A stretch of DNA of 64,000 nt from Thuidium tamariscinum (taxonomy: Eukaryota > Streptophyta > Bryopsida > Hypnales > Thuidiaceae). How positions within the stretch are numbered: the first letter of the stretch is position 1; every line of letters begins with the position of its first letter. This document shows, in pieces, positions 51,430 through 61,700 of the stretch. Made by a program: the position numbers and the translations under genes. The notes below the pieces were generated by a model. That model saw only the letters and a list, made by a program, of their open reading frames with translations. It was not told where the DNA came from and searched no databases. Location: the NCBI GenBank assembly GCA_947034885.2, contig OX344751.2, forward strand, positions 8,990,001 to 9,054,000, read 5' to 3'.

Positions 51430-52794
51430 CAGTAGGGTCCCAATCAAATTGGCGTTTTCGAAATCGCAGTGAAGAAAATTTCACTGCAGCCAACTTTGAG
51501 AGGCTCCCGAGAGCTCAAAAATTGGTATTTTACCCCGAAATTTTTACCACAGAACAATCTTTAAGTTAACTATATGTACGCCAAATTTCAAGGCCAAAAA
51601 ATTCACCAAAAAAAAGTTATTCAAAATCTACCAACATGGGTAGTGGTGAGAAACATTTCACTACTTTCAACTTTGACACCTTCCTAAGGATTGAGTTTTT
51701 TTTCTTTTGCCATGAAATTTTTGTCATGAAACAATCTCTATGTTTTTAATATGTATAAAAAATTTCAAGGTAAAAGAATTTTTTTTAAGAAGATATTTGA
51801 AATCTCCCAACAGGTGTAGTTTTGAGAAAATTTTCACAATTTCCAACTTTGACACCCTCCCAAGGGCTGAAAAATTGGTTTTTTACCATGAATTTGTTTT
51901 TGTGAAGTCACATCTATGTTGATAATATGTGCTCCAAGTTTCAAGTTCAAATGAATTACCAGAAAAAAGATATACAAAGTCTCCCAACATGTGTAGTTGT
52001 GAGGAGGAGTTTTTGAGCCCTTAGTATAGTGTTATTTTGTGGAGCAAAGTTTGACACGAATGTAAGAATTCAACCTTACAACTACACATGTTGAGAGATT
52101 TTGAATATCTTTTTTTGGGTAAGTGTTTTGAACTTGAAATTTGGAACATATATTATCAACATAAAGTTGATCTTATTCAAAAATTTTCAGCCCTTGGGAG
52201 GGTGTCAAAGTCAGCAATAGTGGAAATTTTCTCACAACTATACATTTTGTATATCTTTTTCTTGGTAATTCATTTGAACTTGAAACTTGGAGTACATATT
52301 ATCAATATAGATGTGACTTCACAAAAACAAATTTATGGTAAAAAACCAATTTTTCAGCCCTTGGGAGGGTGTCAAAGTTGGAAATTGTGAAAATTTTCTC
52401 AAAACTACACTTGTTGGGAGATTTCAAATATCTTCTTAAAAAAAATTCTTTTACCTTGAAATTTTTTATACATATTAAAAGCATAGAGATTGTTTCATGA
52501 CAAAAATTTCATGGCAAAAGAAAAAAAACTCAATCCTTAGGAAGGTGTCAAAGTTGAAAGTAGTGAAATGTTTCTCACCACTACCCATGTTGGTAGATTT
52601 TGAATAACTTTTTCTTGGTGAATCTTTTGGCCTTGAAATTTGGCATACATATAGTTAACTTAAAGATTGTGCTGTGGTAAAAATTTCGGGGTAAAATACC
52701 AATTTTTGAGCTCTCGGGAGCCTCTCAAAGTTGGCTGCAGTGAAATTTTCTTCACTGCGATTTCGAAAACGCCAATTTGATTGGGACCCTACTG
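51430..52794 (-). mobile_element. Foldback (palindromic) transposon, copy 2
   Basis: A 1365-bp copy of the 35348-36734 element in the opposite orientation. The same CAGTAGGGTCCC ends are flanked by TA. Here the left arm has three units (about 51492, 51668, 51844) and the right arm four. The central loop is the reverse complement of that in copy 1. Sequence identity between the copies appears very high, which suggests recent movement or recombination. Confidence 0.85.
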
Positions 52795-52796
52795 TA

Positions 52797-53854
52797 CAAT
52801 ACCCTCCTCATACAAATCCAATAAATCAATCAATCTATACTTGCATCACAATACAATATTCAAATCCAATCTCATTAGCTCGAGAGAGGAAATAGTTTCT
52901 TTTTGCATTTTCAAGTAATTGGAATTTTGGATATTGACAAGTTTCATTTATCATCATCAATCTATCATCAAGTGCTTGCAATACATAAGGGGCAACGACG
53001 CTAAATTGTGAGCCTAAAAGCGTGAGCCTCAGAGCTGTGAGCGTACATTATGCGAGCCTAGATATTTGGTTGAAGTAAATTGTAATTTTTTTCAATATTC
53101 CCAAAAAATTCAATGGACTTTTGATTTAAGGTGACTCGAGTAGTATACATCTACCCCCAGTTCATTGGTTTAGGGTGTGACAGAGACCCTATAACCGTGG
53201 ACCTAAAACCGTGGACTTTGAATCATGGGTTTAGGGTCTAAAACCTATTAACATGTACTACTTCATGTACACCTTTTACTTAAGACTTTTTCCTATGATA
53301 TAGAATTGAAGGCAAAGAATGTGAGATGATTGCAATGTCAAACAATCCGTTGATTGAATATTGGACTAAATTTAAAAGAGCTCCCAACTTTCCAAGCACT
53401 GTTTTTGCTGCTATGAAAGAATGACCCTCAATTTCAGGTTTAGGGCTTCAATAACCAATCATAAATTTTGGAATCCGTGTAGCATAAAATACAAATAATA
53501 GGAGATTGACATTTATTGGCTTAGGGTTCTTGAGCAACTTGAAAGCAAGCACGCAATTGATAGAGTAATCAGTGGTTCAAAACAATTCATCATAAATCTA
53601 TCATACAATCTGAGGTCAAGGGTTAGGGTTAGGAGGTTACAACGAAAGGGTATAAGAGTTTTAGAAAAAAAAGGGTATTCAATGCAGAAAAAGATATATT
53701 TCTTGAAGACCGAGTACAAATGAAGGCCTACGAAGACTTCATGAGGGACAGATATTCATCCTCTATAGTTGTAGCGGGTGCTACATACAATCATGGATGG
53801 CGTAGAGTTTTCTAATAATCCGGTATAGATGTGCTGAATGCTAGTACTGCTAAA
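52797..53854. other. Intergenic DNA left of the transposase remnant
   Basis: No gene is supported. GTGAGCCT-type phrases at about 53010-53060 resemble the MITE at 43020-43228. The left border of the putative MULE element should lie here or further left, but no terminal inverted repeat was recognised. Confidence 0.4.
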
Positions 53855-56800
53855 TCAGACCTTTATTTTTATCATTCCTGCTTTCTCTAGTAGTGTCATA
53901 ATCTCATCTATGCTAAAGCTAGGGGCGTGAATGAACTTGTCCTTCTTTTGGTCAACCTTGCACAAATAACAAAAAATATAATATAAATGTTTGCAGTTAA
54001 CATATTTCCCTCTCTTGCCGATGGATGCTGACAACATACCAATGAAGTACAAGCAAGTGCAAGCTGGGAAACTTGGAATAGTGACACGATATACCATGTG
54101 ATGAGGTTCTACACCAGACTGTAAAGTGATAACAGCTCCAAGTTCTGGATAAGGGAGGATGTTCACTCCAAGGATATTGCCCGTGACATTTCTTGCACTC
54201 TCCCATTGATTTTGATGATCATTAGTGGGCGCCTTATTATTCCTCCGAATGTTTTTTCCATTTCGAATGCAAGGAGGCTTGTCGGAGTGAGCTGCCTTTG
54301 AGTAGTTCCATTCCAAAACCTCGAAAAGTCTCGAAGATGTGAACAAGCAACGCGGAGACAGTGATGGGCGCTCTTGAAGGCGAAACCCAGCCTCTTCAAA
54401 AAGTATAATCTCATGAGAAGTAAGACTTGTACCTAGCATTACAGGCCAGATTTCAGGGAGTTGAGGGCGACTAAGGACATGAGACCTCCTAGGTCCCATA
54501 ACGCAACGTTGAATGTCGTCTGGACAAAACCAGAAGTCATCTGTTTCAACATTCGTACCTTTGTACTCAAGTTTCTGACCTTTATACATTGGTGCTGCAA
54601 CGGCTTTAGCACCTCGAACTATGGACATCTTGCACTTCACCTCCGTCTGTGCTTGAATGGCATGGCACTTCCTCTTGGATTTGACGGAAATGCGAGCAAT
54701 GTGCCACTGTGAAGGGTCACAATCCGTCTCCAATACGTGCATGGCATGAGGAAACACTGGAGCTCCTTCATCTGTAGATGCATTTAGAGCAGTGCCAGAT
54801 TTCAATTGTACTCTAGGGTGAGAGAAATTGACCTTATCTAGGCGGTGAGAATCACCTTCGGACCCAATAGGCTCATCATGGTTGCGCTTTGTGGAGCCGA
54901 AGACTTCCTCCCCTTCTAAATGGGGTACACGTGTGCACAGTTCCTCCGCACCAGGCATATTGCACAATGCATCAATAATCTTCTTCCCGTCCATAGATGC
55001 TACTGCTCGCTTTAACTTCAAATCATGTTGGGACGGTCCAGTTCCAGAAGGTCGACCATTCAGATACACGCAATAATTAGTCATTTGCATAAATACTCGA
55101 ATCCAGTCGTCACAAGTGGCAACATATAAGTCGGTACCACGTTTCCCAGATGCTTGAAGCCACTTGTTGTGAATCGTTTCCGATAGGTTGCAGGATGGAA
55201 TATCTGCTTCTTCGTCTGCTGACAAACTTTGGAAGTACAGAAATAGGACATGGTAATAAAAGTGGCAAATGAGAATAATATAACACAACCAAAATATCCA
55301 TTTTAAAGAAGGGACGATCATTCAGCCAATACCATGAAAGGACTGTACTGAGACATCCTAGATACTTTTGACTATAGATACAGGAAAAACCAAATCCGCC
55401 TAGTACATATAAGTATTTTCGTTTAGAGCTGTGGTTGAGGGGGGGGGGCCCAGGCCGCGACGTCAATCAATCACAAAGGGCTTAAGGGCCCTTCTCATAA
55501 GACGAGAGTTGTATACTGGCTACAAAATGGGCAACCACAATCCTATAGCGAAGGCCTCTCGGTGGCGAGACAGGATTCAGATGACGATCCCAGTTGCAAC
55601 TGAGGGACAATTTCACTAAGTAGGAATAGTTAATGTGTGAAAATCTTGAAACTAAGGTTGTGATGAAGACAACATGGACTTTGTAAAAGAAGAAATAAAT
55701 AAAAGAAAATACTTACTGTCTCCATGAATCCACCCCATTGGCGATAACGGAAGTGCCAAAAAGCTAACCAAAGCTCTAGCTCTCTCAGCGACTCTTCAGA
55801 GGCTGCACTAGACAAATACCACCATGCCTTGATTTGAAGATACCTGCTCTCCGCTTCGTCTAGAGTCTTAGCATCTTTGTAATCTCTACACAACCTCACG
55901 TGTTGAGCTTGCATATCTCTCTTGATGAGTCGTTTCGTGTGCTGCTTCAAAGAAGTTGCCTAGTGGAAAAGACACGTGCGTTCTCTATCAACCATTTTGA
56001 TGGATGCATCACCGGAACCATAAACGATCCTAATAGCATTCTAATTTGCTTGAGCGCTATCTGCCATAAAGCCTTTGAAGTTGGGATTGTCCAAGCCATT
56101 TTTCTCCATAACTCGATTCAAGCATCTTCACATGATGGCTTGGCCCTCCGTGTCCTCCGATTGCATGTCGCAAACCGCTATAGTCATCACCTTGCAATAA
56201 ATTGAATCATAAACATGGCAAGCGATTGTAGTCCACCCTTTGACACGCTTAACATGGTCAAACATAAGCCAACAATTCTCTAGATCCCCACCTGGTTGCA
56301 TGCGCTTTACAAGATCGATTCCGCTTCCAGGGCCGTCCACTAGCATCTTGAAGAGGTACACCTTTTATTGTTCTTGTCCGGGAAATACACTATCGTGAAT
56401 GAACTCGATCTTGGCCTGCCTCTTCATTGCAAGTAAGCGGTCGATTTCACCTCCCCCGCTTCCATTGCTTCGGAAAGAGGCAATGATGTTCCGAACGTTT
56501 GGAGAACTTAAGACTTGGAACTTGTCCATCACTGCATCCAAGGCAGGGCCTTTCAACATTTCTTTCGGAGAATCACCTGAATGAACCAAAAAAGTATTCA
56601 AGAATTCCTTGCTAGCAGTTAAAGCTATAGCGGAGGCTTTAGCTGTAGGTGTTTTTGCAACCTCTTTTGCTAGAAGGCTAGATACGGTGTCCACTGAATC
56701 TCGACAAAGACCATCTAGAACTGGGTGGTTATGATTGTCTAGGTGAATGCAAGCCCGGGTCATATGAGATGATCCTACAACATAGTAGATCCTAGCATCA

Positions 56801-57873
56801 CAGAAACTGACACAGGTAGGTGAAGTTTTACAAACTCTACAAACTAAAGTAGAATCTCGTGGTGGAATTGACCCTACGAGGAACGAAGTACTAGTATTAC
56901 CCAACCACTCAGTCTCGTTTATCTTAGAGCACCTAGATATGTAATCGCAAGATGTGTTGGTACATATAAGGTGACCAACACATGAAGACTTTCTAAATTT
57001 CAGGCCAAGGTTGTTGTGAATGTTTGAGGTCATCGTGCAACACTACGTATGACCATCGTAGCGTTTGTCCATGCCAGCCATACTCTTCGAAGAGTTGGAC
57101 GAAGGTAATGAACGACAAGGTGGCAATTCTAGGACAATATCACTGTCAAATAATGTTGGAAGAAATGGAACTGTCTTGTGCTCAATCGAATCAAAATCAA
57201 TCTGGGCGAGCTCGTTTCTACATCCTCGAATACTTCGTAGCTTTTTCAGAGAGTCTATAACACTCGAACTGCCTTGTTCTTGTGGATACAACGGCGGTCG
57301 AGAGAATACTGAACTACCAGCACTACTATCTTGCATACCAACGGATTGAGGTGTTCCAAGGTGCACATAAATGCCAGCGGTTTGTGATTCGGATCCGAGA
57401 CAATTGTACTTCTTTGGGTCTTCCTCTGAATCACTAGACAACACAACAACAGGACAAGAGAAGCTTCCTTCATCATCCTTTGATGAAGGAAGACCGTAAT
57501 GAAGAGAAGAGGGGGAGAGTCCATTAGGCTCCAGCTTGACGGCTCGCAACGTAGGAATAGAAGCTGCGTCAGCCACAGCCACTGGCATCAAAACCTCTGT
57601 TGAAGCATCCATGACTTCTGATGCTAATCCATAAGCCCTATAACGACCAGCACCTAAGCTCCAGAAAGAGCCTTCCTCATTTCTAATTCTGCGGATAAGA
57701 ATCGAGTGGATAAGCGTCCCAGATTCCGACTGTACTTCTTCCTCTACATAGATTGAAGACTCAACAAAACCATAACGCACATGAAGCAAGTGGCTTGAAA
57801 CATTAGTTAAGCCAGAGGAATCAAGACAAAGAAGAAGTGGGACCTCGTGTCCATTTGCTCTGATAGAAGCCAT
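53855..57873 (-). pseudogene. Degenerate Mutator-like (MULE) transposase with SWIM zinc finger
   Basis: One frame runs from ATG 57873 to a donor at about 55717 (719 codons). A second exon runs from about 55215 to the stop at 53855, giving near 1180 residues. In order: an acidic, serine-rich N-terminal part; a Cys/His DNA-binding region ending in HLDNHNHPV; a MULE catalytic core with FDHVKRVKGW, then FKGFMADSAQANW, then RERTCLFH; a second-exon segment with HNKWLQASGKRG; a SWIM finger CTC...CKH at about 54080-54000. Such enzymes cut and paste Mutator-type elements. The first exon is interrupted by four in-frame stops: TAG 57045-57043, TAA 56367-56365, TGA 56130-56128, TAG 55962-55960. No frameshift is seen. 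The phase across the intron did not close with the obvious acceptor, so a small indel or another acceptor is possible there. The protein cannot be made in full. It faces away from the gene at 58732. Confidence 0.85.
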
Positions 57874-58731
57874 CGCATCAACACAGTGTTGGAAAATAAA
57901 AACTGAATGAAGTCTTCTATGTGATGCAGCATGACTTGAAATTGAGACGGTCTCGTTTTAAGCTCATGAAATTCTAGAATGTCTTCAAAATATTCAATCA
58001 TGGAACTCTCATAAGATAATCTGGGAAAGGTGACATTAAATGGATCAAACTCCCATGAAAATAGTATTGACGAGCATTAAAGAATGGATGAATATCATGC
58101 TATAAAATCTTATTATATTGCGCTTGTCAGCCAAGGATGTGCTAATAGGCGAGTTAAGCTTGTTGAGTTTTATCCCCATGTAGGTCACCTAACTTTCCAT
58201 AATGAACACAGGTACCTGCATAGACAGTCAGAGTTACCTAGAATAAAATCACATCGAGTGGATCCGAAATACATACAAATCCAGATAAGAATCTGATAAT
58301 ATTTCTCCTCCTAGAGCAATAGAAAATCAACATATAAGTAACTGAAATATATATAGTAATATCATAATAGATCAACTAATCCGTTGGAAAATTCTAAGGA
58401 ATCAAGAAACCAAAAATCATAAACAAGATTGTCTTTTGAAAAGAAAGATCAATAAATGCGTTTGTTTAATACTATAACAATGGTGATTTTTGAATCTACA
58501 CCCTAAACGACTCGTACCGTAAATATAAGATCAAATGAAATCCAGAGCTCAATAATTAATAATTGGAGCACTAACGGACAACATTAATCTGCAGACATCT
58601 AAATCATGGCTACAAACTATGGAATGATTCATTTTCAAGATCCAAGACACACGCTACAGTAGACATGTATCCAACACTACGTCACGAGTCATTCACTACC
58701 TGGATGAGTGTAGTTTTTATTGAGAGGCCAG
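57874..58731. other. Spacer between the divergent transposase and ParB-like genes
   Basis: About 860 bp separates the two start codons. It is AT-rich and would have to hold both promoters if the genes were ever expressed. No conserved motif was recognised. A 70-residue frame at 58084-58296 has no known match. Confidence 0.4.
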
Positions 58732-61700
58732 ATGATAGTTGAATCCAATGCCGAATGCAGTAGAAAGTATGTAGGTAAGAAAAGGAAGAGGGGGATGAGC
58801 CACTGCTTCAGTAGTTTGAAGTCCTTGAAAATGTCTCGTGAAAATAGGCGCAGACACCTCGTACTAGATCAAACATCACCGAATGTGGGACAAGATGTCA
58901 TTGGGATTCCGGAGCATACTTCTATTGATGGAAACAATGAAAATGATCTAGTCCCTAGATTGAGTAGTCTCCCTGAATTCCTTTCTCCCAGCCAAGATGA
59001 CAACGGCAACAGAACTGAACCATGTAATGTAAGTTTCCTTTCTCACCAATTCCACATTATTGTATTCCAGATATGCAAGTACCGCCTCATGCTATTCAAC
59101 ATGGTCTGAATTCTATCTACATTGCAAATTTATATTTAAGTAGGTCTTGACAGTGTGAACTTATATTAAACTAGCGTGATAATTTCATTTGAAAGTCAAT
59201 GACTATTTTTCCTTTTAATATTAAAATTAAAAAAAAACAAAAAAAAACGGACCCCCACTGGCCCGAGCCAGAGGGGACCCCGATTAGGGTTTCGCAGACA
59301 GAGTCTTGCGATCGCAGGCCCTCGCTCGCCTCCGACCCTCCGAGCCGCGGTGCCTCCAATTCCCCCTTAGGAAGGCTATCGCTTCGGTCACTAGAATTTC
59401 AACTCACCTTCACTTCATCCATCTCTCTTCCTGATGTAGATATTGATTCTATACTTCTGTAACTCCCACATTCAAACTGTTTGTGACATTATGAAACTCT
59501 CACTTCGGAAAACATTCTTCCCGATTGATGTTCTCGTGCGTTTTTCTAACGAGACAATCACATCTTGCAGATTGTCGGCGTAGCTATAATGGAGACACGG
59601 AGCGGAGCTATTGCAAGGACGGAGGCCATGGTTGCGCCCCCCATTGAGAAAGAGCCTCCTGACCTCGAGGTATGACAATTGAACCCCAAACCCTTGCATT
59701 TTTTTTTTCTGTGATCCCTGCTTGCGTTCAATTGGGGGTGGGCAATCACACCCCACCCCGTCTCGCGCCGCGCCCCAGGGGAGCCCTCTCGCCACCGAGA
59801 GCCCCCGAATGGGTCGCGGCCCTTGCATTTTTTTTTTGTGATCCCAGCCTGTGTTCGATTGAGGGTGGGCAATCACACCCCACCCCGTCTCGCGCCGCGC
59901 CCCAGGGGAGCCCTCTCGCCACCGAGAGCCCCCAAATGGGTCATGGCCCTTGTATTTTTTTTTTCTGTGATCCCTGCTTGCATTCAATCGGGGGTGGGCA
60001 ATCACACCCCACCCCGTCTCGCGCCGCGCCCCAGGGGAGCCCTCTCGCCACCGAGAGCCCCTGAATGGGTTGCGGCCCTTGCATTTTTTTTCTGTGATCC
60101 CAACTTGTGTTCGATCGGGGGTGGACAATCACACCCCACCCCGTCTCGCGCCGCGCCCCAGGGGAGCCCTCTCGCCACCGAGAGCCCCTGAATGGGTTGC
60201 GGCCCTTGCATTTTTTTTCTGTGATCCCAACCTGTGTTCGATCGGGGGTGGACAATCACACCCCACCCCGTCTCGCGCCGCGCCCCAGGGAGCCCTCTCG
60301 CCACCGAGAGCCCCCGAATGGGTCGCGGCCCATTGCATTTTTTTCTCTGTGATCCCAGCCTGTGTTCAATCGGGGGTGGGCAATCACACCCCACCCTGTC
60401 TCGCGCCGCGCCCTAGGGAGCCCTCTCGCCACCGAGAGCCCCCGAATGGGTCGCAGCCCTTGCATTTTTTTTTTGTGATCCCTGCTTGTGTTCAATCGGG
60501 GGTGGGCAATCACACCCCACCCCGTTACCTACCGCGCCCCAGGGAGCCCTCTCGCCACCGAGAGCCCCCGAATGGGTCGCGGCCCTTGCATTTTTTTTTC
60601 TGTGATCCCTGCTTATGTTCAATCGGGGGTGGGCAATCACACCCCACCCCGTTACCTACCGTGCCCCAAGGAGCCCTCTCGCCACCGAGAGCCCGCGAAT
60701 GGGTCGCAGCCCACTGCATTTTTTTTTTCTATGATCCCTGCTTGTGATAAATCGGGGGTGGGCAATCCCACCCCACCCCGTCTCGCGCCGCGCCCTAGGG
60801 GAGCCCTCTCGCCACCGAGAGCCCCCGAATGAGTCGCGGCCCATTGCATTTTTTTTTCTGTGATCCCAGCCTGTGTTCGATCGGGGGTGGGCAATCACAC
60901 CCCACCCCATCTCGCGCCGCGCCCCAGGGGAGCCCTCTCGCCACCGAGAGCCCCATTCGGGTCGCGGCCCATTGCATTTTTTTTTCTGTGATCCCTGCTT
61001 GTGTTCAATCGGGGGTGGGCAATCACACCCCACCCCGTTACCTGCCGCGCCCAAGGGAGCCCTCTCGCCACCGAGAGCCCCCATTCGGGTCGCGACCCAT
61101 TGCATTTTTTTTCTGTAATCCCTGCTTGTGTTAAATCGGGGGTGGGCAATCACACCCCACCCCGTCTCGCGCCGCGCCCTAGGGGAGCCCTCTCGCCACC
61201 AAGAGCCCCCATTCGGGTCGTGGCCCATTGCATTTTTTTTTCTGTGGTCCTTGCTTGTGCTCAATCGGGGGTGGGCAATTACACCCCACCCTGTCTCCTG
61301 CCTCTCCCTGGGGACCTTCTCGCCACCGAGAGCCCTCAATTGGAGCCACAGCCTTGTCATCTTTTACACGCTGCTGATTTTGGCATTTCCCATCCATTTG
61401 AATGGTCAGGTGGACAGTACTTGCAATACGTCCTCAGTTCCTTCCTCCACCGTTTCTGAAGTACCGGATTCCATAGAACGTAGCGTTCTATTGCCCTCAA
61501 TGTCGGCCCCCGCCATTGAAGATGAAGACCACATTCGCAGGTCCCAGAACGTTGATTCAATTTCAACAATAGCTAGTATGCGAATCTCCCCTAATCGCCT
61601 CTCTCGAATGGCGATCCCATTATGTCGTATGGTCCCCATGCCCATGGTTAGACCCACCTTGGATTGTGATGTGGACGAGTTGGAGACGAAATTCGTTCAC

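Noticed and set aside
52088..52390. Open frames of 60-100 residues in the arms of the foldback elements
   Set aside because: The same frames recur in each repeat unit and on both arms because of the palindrome. There is no sign of protein function.
53155..53245. Telomere-like TTTAGGGT phrases
   Set aside because: Only isolated single units separated by unrelated sequence, with no tandem array.
59694..61345. CRISPR-like array
   Set aside because: Units are directly adjacent, about 128 bp long, with no unique spacers, and lie in a plant intron.
59472..61459. Long overlapping open frames of 100-234 residues on both strands
   Set aside because: They follow the minisatellite unit, which lacks stops in several frames. 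The translated products are just the repeat, and the region is an intron in a model with closing phases.
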